A DNA stretch of 13,809 nucleotides from Lentimicrobiaceae bacterium (lineage in GTDB: Bacteria; Bacteroidota; Bacteroidia; Bacteroidales; JAGONC01), in the NCBI GenBank assembly GCA_030621075.1, contig JAUXII010000004.1, positions 1 to 13,809 on the forward strand. The letters are read 5' to 3'. Shown here in pieces: positions 5,845 to 13,532 of the stretch (the first letter of the stretch is position 1; the number at the start of each line of letters is the position of its first letter). The notes under the pieces were generated by a model, which was not told where the DNA came from, did not search any database, and was given only the letters and a program-made list of their open reading frames with translations. The position numbers and the translations under genes are program-made.

Positions 5845-7395
5845 GTGAACAAGGAGTTAATAATCGATTCAAAGCCATCTGAGGTTACCATAGCTTTGCT
5901 TGAAGATAAACGACTTGTTGAGCTTAATAAAGAAAAGACGAACAATAGTTATGCTGTTGGTGATGTATATCTTGGAAAAGTAAAAAAAATAATGCCCGGC
6001 CTAAACGCTGCATTTATTAATGTTGGGCATGATAAAGATGCTTTTCTTCATTACCTTGACCTCGGCCCACAGATCAGATCGCTAAATAAATTCACAAAGC
6101 TTAATCTGTCGGGGAAAGCAACCCATCTTTCAATTGACAAATTCAACCTCGAAGAAAATATTGATAAGAGCGGTAAAATTTCATCAATTTTAAGTTTGAA
6201 CCAGCAAATAGTTGTCCAAATCGCTAAAGAGCCAATATCCACAAAAGGGCCCAGGGTTTCATCTGAAATCTCTTTTGCCGGTAGATACCTCGTAATGGTC
6301 CCTTTTTCTAACCGGGTTTCTATATCCCAAAAGATAAAAAATTCAGATGAGCGCAACCGGCTTAAAAGACTAATTACAAGCATTAAGCCCAAGAATATTG
6401 GAGTGATCATTCGGACAGTAGCCCAAAATAAAAAAGTTGCCGACCTCGATCAGGAACTTAAATCGCTGGTCAGAAAATGGGAGGTCTCAATGAAAAAACT
6501 TTCCAAAGCTAAAGCACCGCAAAGAATCATTAGTGAAATTGATCGTACCTCTGTTATCTTAAGAGACATGCTTAACGATTCTTTCAATAACATTTATGTT
6601 AATAACCATGTGCTTTATGAGGATGTTAAATCTTATCTTCAGAAAATTGCCCCTGAAAAGCTTGATATTGTTAAATTGTACAAAGGAAAAAACACAATTT
6701 TCGAGCAATTTAATGTTGATAAACAAATAAAAAGTTCATTTGGCAAAATCGTAAGCATAAAAAGTGGTGTTTATCTCATTATTGAGCACACTGAGGCGCT
6801 TCATGTGATCGATATTAACAGCGGACACAGAATAAAAGCACAAGACTCTCAGGAAACTCAAGCTCTGGGAGTTAATATAGAAGCGGCTGTTGAAGTGGCA
6901 CGACAACTCAGGCTCAGAGATATGGGTGGAATCATTGTGGTTGATTTTATTGACATGCATGAATCCGTAAACAGAAAGGCGTTGCATCAAAAAATGAAAG
7001 AGGAAATGGCAAAAGACAATGCCAAACACTCAATATTGCCTCCTAGTAAATTTGGACTGGTGCAGATTACCCGTCAGCGCGTACGCCCGGAAATGAATGT
7101 TCAAATACTTGAAAAATGTCCGGCTTGTGATGGAACAGGAGAGATCAAACCCAGTATCATTCTTATCGATGAAATTGAAAATAATATACGTTATCTGATT
7201 CAGGATCAGAATGAGAGCTACATTTCTATTGCCACACATCCCTATTTATTTGCCTACCTCACAACCGGAATGTTTTCGATTAAACTAAAATGGTTCTTTA
7301 AATTCAGGAAATGGATCAGGCTGAAACCGATGAACTCCTATCACTTTCTCGAGTATCATTTTTTCAATAAAAATGGTGACGAAATAAAAATGTAA
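5845..7395 (+). CDS. rng: Ribonuclease E/G family endoribonuclease
   Basis: This enzyme cuts single-stranded AU-rich RNA and is expected to act in rRNA maturation and mRNA decay. From the GTG at 5845 the product is 516 residues. It opens KELIIDSKPSEVTIALLED, the usual start in Bacteroidota. An alternative GTG at 5788 would add a non-conserved 19-residue leader. An S1 RNA-binding domain follows (YLGKVKKIMPGLNAAFINVG, about 35-130) with a phylum-typical insertion. The catalytic core has both Mg2+-binding aspartates: D323 in VIDINSG and D367 in GGIIVVDFIDM, separated by EVARQLRLRD. The zinc link C425PACDGTG, used for dimerisation in the family, is intact. There is no long disordered tail for degradosome assembly, so it is RNase G-like in size. 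The stop overlaps trpS by one base (TAATG), implying coupled translation. Confidence 0.95.
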   Translation: MNKELIIDSKPSEVTIALLEDKRLVELNKEKTNNSYAVGDVYLGKVKKIMPGLNAAFINVGHDKDAFLHYLDLGPQIRSLNKFTKLNLSGKATHLSIDKFNLEENIDKSGKISSILSLNQQIVVQIAKEPISTKGPRVSSEISFAGRYLVMVPFSNRVSISQKIKNSDERNRLKRLITSIKPKNIGVIIRTVAQNKKVADLDQELKSLVRKWEVSMKKLSKAKAPQRIISEIDRTSVILRDMLNDSFNNIYVNNHVLYEDVKSYLQKIAPEKLDIVKLYKGKNTIFEQFNVDKQIKSSFGKIVSIKSGVYLIIEHTEALHVIDINSGHRIKAQDSQETQALGVNIEAAVEVARQLRLRDMGGIIVVDFIDMHESVNRKALHQKMKEEMAKDNAKHSILPPSKFGLVQITRQRVRPEMNVQILEKCPACDGTGEIKPSIILIDEIENNIRYLIQDQNESYISIATHPYLFAYLTTGMFSIKLKWFFKFRKWIRLKPMNSYHFLEYHFFNKNGDEIKM

Positions 7396-8390
7396 TGGAA
7401 ATTGTAGTAAGTGGCATACGGCCAACAGGGAACCTTCACCTTGGAAATTACTTTGGTGCAGTAAAGAATTTTGTAAAAATGCACGAAGAAAATGATTGTT
7501 TTTTCTTCATTGCTGATTACCATTCGCTCACAACACACCCTACCCCGGAAAACCTGCACGGAAACGTGAAACAGGTTCTGGTTGAATATCTTGCCGCCGG
7601 GCTTGATCCGGAAAAAGCAACCATCTACATTCAAAGTGATGTGCCGGAAGTTACAGAACTTTATCTGCTGCTTAATATGAATGCCTATCTTGGCGAGCTG
7701 GAACGTGTTACTTCTTTTAAAGAAAAAATTAGAAAGCAACCAAATAATGTTAATGCCGGCTTGCTAACCTACCCTACGTTGATGGCAGCCGATGTAATTA
7801 TCCATAAAGCAGCTAAGGTTCCGGTTGGCAAAGACCAGGAACAAAACCTTGAAATGATGAGAACATTTGCCCGGCGCTTTAACAGAATGTACAAGGTGGA
7901 TTATTTCCCCATTCCCATAGCATATAATTTTGGACAAAGCCTGGTAAAAATACCCGGGCTCGACGGAACCGGTAAAATGGGAAAATCTGAAGGAGAAGGA
8001 AATGCTGTTTTCCTCGTTGACCCTCCCGAAGTTATCCGAAAAAAAGTGATGCGGGCTGTTACGGACACAGGCCCCACACAAATAAATCAACTCAAACCGG
8101 AATCGGTTCAAAACCTTTTTACACTTATGAGCGTTGTCTCTTCTAAAGAAACGACAACTTACTTTGACGATCAATTTAATAACTGCCAGATCAGGTATGG
8201 CGATATGAAAAAAAAACTTGCTGAAGATTTGATTGCTTTTACTGAACCATTCAGGGAGAAAGCCAAAGAATTGTCGTCAAACAACGAATACCTCAGAAAA
8301 GTAGCTAAAAAAGGAGCTGACCGTGCCCGTGCCAGTGCATCAAAAACCATTAAAGATGTCAGGGAAATTATCGGATTTAAACCATTTTAA
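7395..8390 (+). CDS. trpS: Tryptophanyl-tRNA synthetase
   Basis: This cytoplasmic class Ic synthetase charges tRNA-Trp. The 331-residue protein has the HIGH-type motif at residues 11-18 (TGNLHLGN), the GRPTG-equivalent opening SGIRPTG, and a KMSKS-type loop as KMGKS at 194-198 (DGTGKMGKSEGEGNAV). The KMGKS variant is common in this phylum's enzymes. DQEQNLEMMRTFARRFN is the usual segment before the loop, and the C-terminal anticodon-binding helices end KDVREIIGFKPF. Length is normal for a bacterial TrpRS. The start codon overlaps the rng stop by one nucleotide, and no SD is present, so ribosomes probably re-initiate. hflX follows after 26 nt. Confidence 0.97.
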   Translation: MEIVVSGIRPTGNLHLGNYFGAVKNFVKMHEENDCFFFIADYHSLTTHPTPENLHGNVKQVLVEYLAAGLDPEKATIYIQSDVPEVTELYLLLNMNAYLGELERVTSFKEKIRKQPNNVNAGLLTYPTLMAADVIIHKAAKVPVGKDQEQNLEMMRTFARRFNRMYKVDYFPIPIAYNFGQSLVKIPGLDGTGKMGKSEGEGNAVFLVDPPEVIRKKVMRAVTDTGPTQINQLKPESVQNLFTLMSVVSSKETTTYFDDQFNNCQIRYGDMKKKLAEDLIAFTEPFREKAKELSSNNEYLRKVAKKGADRARASASKTIKDVREIIGFKPF

Positions 8391-8416
8391 TAACCAGGTG
8401 CATCTTATCCCCCTCT

Positions 8417-9610
8417 ATGCGTGAACATATTAACAAAGTAATAACAAAAGAAACAGTCGTCCTCGTTGGCCTGATCACAAAAGAACAAAATGAGGAAAAG
8501 GCAAACGAATACCTTGATGAGCTTGATTTTTTAGTAGAAACGGCAGGAGGCACTTCTGTTAAACGTTTTTTACAACAACTTATTCGGGCGGATTCAAGAA
8601 CCTTTGTTGGCTCAGGTAAACTCAACGAGATAAAAAATTTTATTATATCTTCAAATATTGATATTGCTGTTTTTGATGATGAACTGAGCCCCTCCCAACT
8701 ACGAAATATCGAACAGATCCTTGAATGTAGAATATTAGACCGAAATAACCTGATCCTGGATATATTTGCCAAACGTGCCAGAACAGCACATTCTAAAACA
8801 CAAGTCGAGCTTGCTCAATACCAATACTTACTACCGCGCCTGACCGGGATGTGGACACACCTTGAACGACAAAAAGGGGGAATCGGGTTACGGGGGCCCG
8901 GAGAACGTGAAATTGAAACCGACCGCCGGATAATCCGTGATCGTATCAGCCTGCTTAAAAAAAAGCTGCTGCAAATTGATAAACAAAAAGCCACACAACG
9001 AAAAAGCAGGACAGGATTGGTGAGGGTGGCACTGGTTGGGTATACAAATGTTGGGAAATCTACCATCATGAATTTGCTTAGCAAATCAACTATTTTTGCT
9101 GAAAATAAACTTTTTGCAACGCTCGATACTACAGTCAGAAAAATGGTTATTAAAAATTTGCCATTCCTGATCTCCGATACAGTTGGATTTATCCGCAAGT
9201 TACCACACGGCCTGATCGAGTCTTTTAAATCAACCCTTGATGAAGTAAGGGAAGCAGATATTCTTGTCCATATTGTCGATATTTCTCATCCCGATTTTGA
9301 AGACCATATGAACGTAGTGAAAGAAACCCTTACCAGCCTCAATGCCATTGATAAACCAATCATAGTGGTTTTTAATAAGATTGATGCTTATACATTTGTT
9401 GTAAAAGAATCTGACGACCTAACACCCAAAACCAAAAACAATTACAGCCTGGATGATATGGAAAAAACCTGGATGGCAAAAACTATAAACCCTTCCATGT
9501 TTATTTCTGCCACACAAAAGCAGAATATTGACCATTTTAAAGATGTTCTTTATCAAGAAGTTAAAAAAATTCATAGTCAACGATATCCGTACAATAATTA
9601 TCTTTATTAA
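8417..9610 (+). CDS. hflX: GTPase HflX
   Basis: This is a ribosome-associated GTPase; in other bacteria HflX splits stalled or heat-damaged 70S ribosomes. The 397-residue protein has the HflX-specific N-terminal nucleotide-binding-like domain (about 1-155), then GLRGPGEREIETDRR and a charged coiled-coil helix. A Ras-like G domain follows: G1 GYTNVGKST at 208-216, G2 threonine in TLDTTVRK, G3 DTVGF at 254, and G4 NKID at 320-323. SATQ near 366 is the G5 SAK/SAT element. A linker at about 330-345 (KESDDLTPKTKNN) is charged and low-complexity. Position 26 nt after trpS and 32 nt before lnt suggests one transcript. No SD is visible before ATG 8417. Confidence 0.95.
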   Translation: MREHINKVITKETVVLVGLITKEQNEEKANEYLDELDFLVETAGGTSVKRFLQQLIRADSRTFVGSGKLNEIKNFIISSNIDIAVFDDELSPSQLRNIEQILECRILDRNNLILDIFAKRARTAHSKTQVELAQYQYLLPRLTGMWTHLERQKGGIGLRGPGEREIETDRRIIRDRISLLKKKLLQIDKQKATQRKSRTGLVRVALVGYTNVGKSTIMNLLSKSTIFAENKLFATLDTTVRKMVIKNLPFLISDTVGFIRKLPHGLIESFKSTLDEVREADILVHIVDISHPDFEDHMNVVKETLTSLNAIDKPIIVVFNKIDAYTFVVKESDDLTPKTKNNYSLDDMEKTWMAKTINPSMFISATQKQNIDHFKDVLYQEVKKIHSQRYPYNNYLY

Positions 9611-9642
9611 TTTAGCCTTTCTGTCATAATCTTTTTTCAGGA

Positions 9643-11274
9643 ATGAAACGAATCCATCTGATCCTGTTATCTGTATTTTCGGGACTAATCATGAGCGCTG
9701 GCTGGCCGGCACGAGGTTTCCCATTGTTACTTTTTGTTGGATTTGTTCCGCTGCTATTTATTGAAAATCATATTAGCAAACAAAGAACACAACAAAAACA
9801 GTTTAACCGGTTTTCTATTTTCTTTTATAGTTATCCTGCATTTTTTACATGGAACATACTTACTACATGGTGGATATACAACTCAACTGCAACAGGTGCA
9901 GTGGTTGCATTCATCTGTAATTCGCTCTTTATGGCTGTTGTGTTTAGCCTTTTTCATGCCACCAAACGATTATCATTTTCACCCGTTGCCGGTTACCTGA
10001 GCCTGATCGTATACTGGATAACTTTCGAATATATTCATCAGGCATGGGAAATTTCATGGCCCTGGTTAAACCTCGGAAATGGTTTTGCCTCTAAAATACA
10101 ATTGATCCAATGGTATGAATATACAGGAATTTTTGGTGGGTCGCTCTGGATACTCCTCGCAAACATCATGGTGTTTTTCATTCTTAAAAAAACAGGTTTC
10201 TTTACAAAAGAGATCAATATCTCTTTCTGGGCCCTTCTCACATTTTTAGTGTTATGGGTAATTACCCCTATCCTGATTTCTAAAAACATTTACAATAATT
10301 ATCAGGAAACAAAAGACCCGGTGGATGTAGTTGTGGTACAGCCTAACCTGGACCCTTATGGAGAACAATATTGGCTGAGTACCGATGAGGTAATGGGAAG
10401 GGTGTTTTCCCTGGCTGATAAAAAAGCTGAAAAGTCAACTGATTTTATCATTTGCCCTGAATCAACCATTCAGGAAAGGCCTCTTTATGAAAGTGAACTT
10501 GTTAACTCTACCAGTTATAACTTATTACATGATTACATACAAACATTCAACAACCTTTATTTCGTAATAGGCGCTTCCACGTACAAAATTTTCCGGGAGG
10601 GAGAACCATTAACCCATACAGCCCGAAAATTCCATGATGCAGAAAAGTATTATGATGCTTATAATACGGCGCTAATGATAGATTCGGCCGGTGAAGTAAA
10701 TTATTACCACAAATCAAGGCTAACACCGGGTGTTGAAATCATGCCTTATTCAAAATACCTGGGATTCGTCGAAAATGTTGCCATTGACCTGGGTGGAACT
10801 GTCGGAAGCCTGGGAACGGATAAATACCGGACACCTTTTAATATTCCATCAAAATCCATTAAAGTAGCTCCCCTGATTTGCTATGAATCAATTTATGGTG
10901 GGTTTTGTGCTCAATTTATTCGTAACGGGGCCAATCTGATTTTCATCATCACCAATGATGGTTGGTGGGGTAATACACCCGGACATCGCCAGCATTTGAC
11001 CTTTGCACCATTGCGGGCAATTGAAGCAAGAAGAAGTATTGCCAGGTCGGCCAATACCGGAATATCTGCATTTATTGATCAGCGTGGGGTCATTCACCAG
11101 GCAACCGAATACTGGGTGCAGGATGCCATCAGGCAAAGCATCAATGCCAATGACACGCTTACCTTTTACGTAAAAAATGGGGATTACATCGCACGCATCG
11201 CCTCTTTTCTAAGTGTGCTATTGTTATTAATAACCTTTTCCACCGCAATTATCAAAAGAAAAAAACTAAGCTGA
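9643..11274 (+). CDS. lnt: Apolipoprotein N-acyltransferase
   Basis: This inner-membrane enzyme adds the third acyl chain to lipoprotein N-termini after Lgt and LspA. The 543 residues comprise an N-terminal set of about six transmembrane helices (to about residue 220, including the conserved WPWLNLGNGF segment), a nitrilase-like CN-hydrolase domain facing the periplasm, and a final helix before the basic tail IIKRKKLS. The catalytic triad is present: E273 in CPESTIQE, K357 in YHKSRLTPGVE and C413 in ICYESIYG. The TNDGWWGNTPGHRQHL and APLRAIEARRSIARSANTG motifs are also there. It is the last gene of the rng-trpS-hflX-lnt run and converges on ptrB with 34 nt between stops. One substrate in this window would be GldD. 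The ATG at 9643 directly follows AGGA, too close to act as a normal SD. Confidence 0.95.
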   Translation: MKRIHLILLSVFSGLIMSAGWPARGFPLLLFVGFVPLLFIENHISKQRTQQKQFNRFSIFFYSYPAFFTWNILTTWWIYNSTATGAVVAFICNSLFMAVVFSLFHATKRLSFSPVAGYLSLIVYWITFEYIHQAWEISWPWLNLGNGFASKIQLIQWYEYTGIFGGSLWILLANIMVFFILKKTGFFTKEINISFWALLTFLVLWVITPILISKNIYNNYQETKDPVDVVVVQPNLDPYGEQYWLSTDEVMGRVFSLADKKAEKSTDFIICPESTIQERPLYESELVNSTSYNLLHDYIQTFNNLYFVIGASTYKIFREGEPLTHTARKFHDAEKYYDAYNTALMIDSAGEVNYYHKSRLTPGVEIMPYSKYLGFVENVAIDLGGTVGSLGTDKYRTPFNIPSKSIKVAPLICYESIYGGFCAQFIRNGANLIFIITNDGWWGNTPGHRQHLTFAPLRAIEARRSIARSANTGISAFIDQRGVIHQATEYWVQDAIRQSINANDTLTFYVKNGDYIARIASFLSVLLLLITFSTAIIKRKKLS

Positions 11275-11308
11275 AAACCCGGTAAAAAGATATATTTTAA
11301 CCAATCTG

Positions 11309-13357
11309 CTATTTTTCTTTTCTTTCCAGCTGATCCAGTACAAAAGCGTATGCAAGTGCCACTTCTTTATACTTTTGAAACCTGCCTGAAGCTCCGCCAT
11401 GGCCGTAATCTAACTCTATTTTAAAAATCAGCAAATGTTCATCTGTTTTCACTTCTCTTAATTTTGCCACCCACTTGGCAGGCTCCCAGTACTGAACCTG
11501 AGAATCATGATATCCGGTGGTAACCAGCATAGCAGGGTATGCCATGGCCTGAACATTTTCATAGGGTGAATACGACTTCATATAATCATAATACTCTTTA
11601 TCATTGGGATTGCCCCATTCGTCATATTCGCCGGTAGTAAGAGGTATGCTCTCATCAAGCATGGTGGTAACAACATCAACAAAAGGAACATCAGCTATAA
11701 TGCCCTTGAACAGTTCAGGCCGCATATTAACAACAGCTCCCATCAGCAAGCCGCCTGCACTTCCACCGGAAGCAAACACATTTTCGGGAGATGTATAGGA
11801 TTCCTTTATGAGGAACTCAACACAATCAATAAAGTCGGTAAATGTGTTTTTCTTTTTCAGGAGTTTCCCATCCTCATACCAGCTTCTTCCCATCTCCTGA
11901 CCACCTCTGATATGCGCTATGGCAAAAATAAACCCCCTGTCAAGCAGGCTTAACCTAACGGAGCTGAAATAGGGATCATAGCTATATCCATATGAGCCAT
12001 AACCTGTTATCCATAAAGGATTGTTGCCATCACGCTTAATTCCTTTCCGAAAAACAATTGAAACGGGAACAGACGTACCATCTCCGGCAACCGCAAACAA
12101 TCTTTTTGCTTCATAGTTGGAAGGGTCAAAATCGCCCACAACCTCATCTCTCTTGAGTAAAGACCTTTCCCGTGTGAACATTTCAAAATCATAGGTTGAA
12201 CGAGGAGTTGTTAATGAAGTATAACCGTAACGCAAAACCTTACTATTAAAGTCAGGGTTAATGGAAATCCAGGAATCATAGGTTTCTTCATCAAAACCAA
12301 TGTAGTAATCATCATCTCCCTTCCAGGCCTTAACTCTCAGTTGTGATAGCCCGAGTTTTTTTTCAGATAACACCAAAAAATCGCTAAAAATCTCAAAATC
12401 CTGTAATAACACATCCTTTCGATGAGGGATAACTTCAGCCCAGTTGGATTTACCGGTTTTGCTTACAGAAGTCTTCATCAGGCGGAAGTTCTTAGCTTCA
12501 AAATTGGTCCTGATATAAAAGTGCTCCTTGAAATGATCAATATAATACTCCAGGTCTCTTTCACGGGGATGTATTATCCGGAAGTCGCCATCAGGATAGT
12601 CTGCATCGAGAAATCTGAATTCTGTAGTTAAAGTACTGGAAAGGCTTATTAAAATATAACGTTTGGATTTTGTTTTATAACATGAGGTTGAAAATGTATT
12701 ATCTTTCTCCTCATATACCAGCTTATCTTCTGAAATTTCTGCACCTAATTTATGGGTGTATACTTTATAAGGCAACAGCGTCTCTTCATGCTTTACAACA
12801 TAGAAAATTGTTTTATTATCATTCGCCCAGGTAACGCTGCCGGAAGTATTGGGAATAATATCTTCCAGGATTTCACCTGTTTCCAGGTCTTTAAAACAGA
12901 TAGAATATTTTCGTCTGCTCACTGTATCAACTGAGTATGCCAGCAAGCTGTTATTCGTACTAACAGCCATCCCTCCTACATTGTAAAAGGAAAACCCTTC
13001 GGCCATTTTAGTTACATCAAGCATAACATCCTCAGGATTATCCATGCTCTCCTTTTTCCTACAATAAAAAGGATACTCTTTTCCTTTTTCGTAACGGGAA
13101 TAGTAATAAAACCCATCTTTTTTATAAGGAACGGAGGAGTCGTCCTTTTTTATTCGCCCCACGATTTCATCATATAACTCTGTTTGCAACTCTTCAGTAT
13201 GGGCCATCACTGAATCAGTGTAAGCATTCTCTGCTTTAAGAGCTTTCATCACTTCAGGATCATCTCTTTTATTTAACCAGAAATATTTATCTATGCGAAT
13301 ATCACCATGTGGCGAAATAAGCTTCTTCTCGATTATTCTAACAATTGGTGGTTTCAT
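11309..13357 (-). CDS. ptrB: Oligopeptidase B (S9A serine peptidase)
   Basis: A prolyl-oligopeptidase-family enzyme that cleaves short peptides after Arg or Lys in characterised oligopeptidases B. At 682 residues it is close to the E. coli length. An N-terminal segment and seven-bladed beta-propeller (about 70-410) are followed by an alpha/beta-hydrolase domain. The catalytic triad can be read: S533 in ASGGSAGGLLMG, D618 in TTGYHDSQVQYWEPAKW and H653 in DYGHGGASGRFQKY. YGSYGYSYDPYF and IAHIRGGQEMGRSWYEDGKL, typical of the family, precede the nucleophile. There is no signal peptide, so a cytoplasmic location is expected. An AGGAG sequence 5 nt before the ATG and a TAATTTTG -7 box support this start. 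The gene is divergent from hsp20 across a region with paired palindromes. Confidence 0.95.
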   Translation of the reverse strand: MKPPIVRIIEKKLISPHGDIRIDKYFWLNKRDDPEVMKALKAENAYTDSVMAHTEELQTELYDEIVGRIKKDDSSVPYKKDGFYYYSRYEKGKEYPFYCRKKESMDNPEDVMLDVTKMAEGFSFYNVGGMAVSTNNSLLAYSVDTVSRRKYSICFKDLETGEILEDIIPNTSGSVTWANDNKTIFYVVKHEETLLPYKVYTHKLGAEISEDKLVYEEKDNTFSTSCYKTKSKRYILISLSSTLTTEFRFLDADYPDGDFRIIHPRERDLEYYIDHFKEHFYIRTNFEAKNFRLMKTSVSKTGKSNWAEVIPHRKDVLLQDFEIFSDFLVLSEKKLGLSQLRVKAWKGDDDYYIGFDEETYDSWISINPDFNSKVLRYGYTSLTTPRSTYDFEMFTRERSLLKRDEVVGDFDPSNYEAKRLFAVAGDGTSVPVSIVFRKGIKRDGNNPLWITGYGSYGYSYDPYFSSVRLSLLDRGFIFAIAHIRGGQEMGRSWYEDGKLLKKKNTFTDFIDCVEFLIKESYTSPENVFASGGSAGGLLMGAVVNMRPELFKGIIADVPFVDVVTTMLDESIPLTTGEYDEWGNPNDKEYYDYMKSYSPYENVQAMAYPAMLVTTGYHDSQVQYWEPAKWVAKLREVKTDEHLLIFKIELDYGHGGASGRFQKYKEVALAYAFVLDQLERKEK

Positions 13358-13362
13358 TATAT

Positions 13363-13367
13363 CTCCT
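13363..13367 (-). promoter_or_regulatory. Shine-Dalgarno of ptrB
   Basis: AGGAG lies 5 nt before the ptrB ATG on the minus strand, a good SD, unusual for this phylum. Confidence 0.6.
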
Positions 13368-13373
13368 ACTATT

Positions 13374-13381
13374 CAAAATTA
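13374..13381 (-). promoter_or_regulatory. Candidate ptrB -7 box
   Basis: TAATTTTG on the minus strand matches TAnnTTTG exactly. Transcription would begin near 13370, so the leader would be only about 13 nt and would carry the SD almost at its 5' end. The nearer of the two palindromes (13393-13405) covers the region 12-24 nt upstream, where RNA polymerase would sit. Confidence 0.45.
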
Positions 13382-13392
13382 TAAAGATTTTA

Positions 13393-13436
13393 TGCCTTAA
13401 TGGCAGTTTTTGTTTGAATAACCTGCCATATTGGCA
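13393..13436. repeat. Two 13-bp palindromes, TGCCWTAWTGGCA, centres 31 bp apart
   Basis: TGCCTTAATGGCA (13393-13405) and TGCCATATTGGCA (13424-13436) differ at two inner positions and are each symmetric in the arms TGCC/GGCA; the second is a perfect TGCCA/TGGCA palindrome. Their centres are 31 bp apart, about three helical turns, so the same face of DNA is presented. They lie in the divergent ptrB-hsp20 control region and are the best operator candidates in the window. Confidence 0.6.
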
Positions 13437-13447
13437 CTTATTTTGAT
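13432..13447 (+). promoter_or_regulatory. Sigma-54-like -24/-12 element upstream of hsp20
   Basis: TGGCAC-N5-TTGAT matches the sigma-54 consensus TGGCAC-N5-TTGCW at all fixed positions except the -12 C, which is A. Since that position is strongly conserved, this is only a candidate. No exact TAnnTTTG box was found for hsp20; the nearest is GATATTTG at 13445-13452. Confidence 0.25.
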
Positions 13448-13519
13448 ATTTGATTCAAAAAAATGCTTTGGTACAGATATTGGCCGATAAAAGTAAAACT
13501 ATTAACCAAATAAATTATT

Positions 13520-13524
13520 GGAGG
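13520..13524 (+). promoter_or_regulatory. Strong Shine-Dalgarno of hsp20
   Basis: GGAGG, followed by AAATAAAA (8 nt) and ATG, is a full-strength SD at ideal spacing. It fixes the start at 13533 and is the strongest in the window. Confidence 0.75.
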
Positions 13525-13532
13525 AAATAAAA

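Noticed and set aside
11281..11302. Imperfect GGTAAAA/TTTTAACC repeat between the lnt and ptrB stops, as a bidirectional terminator.
   Set aside because: Stem arms differ in length, are nearly all A/T and lack a defined T-tract on either side.
13506..13524. CCAA/TTGG hairpin that could hide the first two G of the hsp20 SD (RNA thermometer idea).
   Set aside because: Only four pairs with an 8-nt AT loop; too weak to be folded at growth temperature, and the SD core remains partly free.
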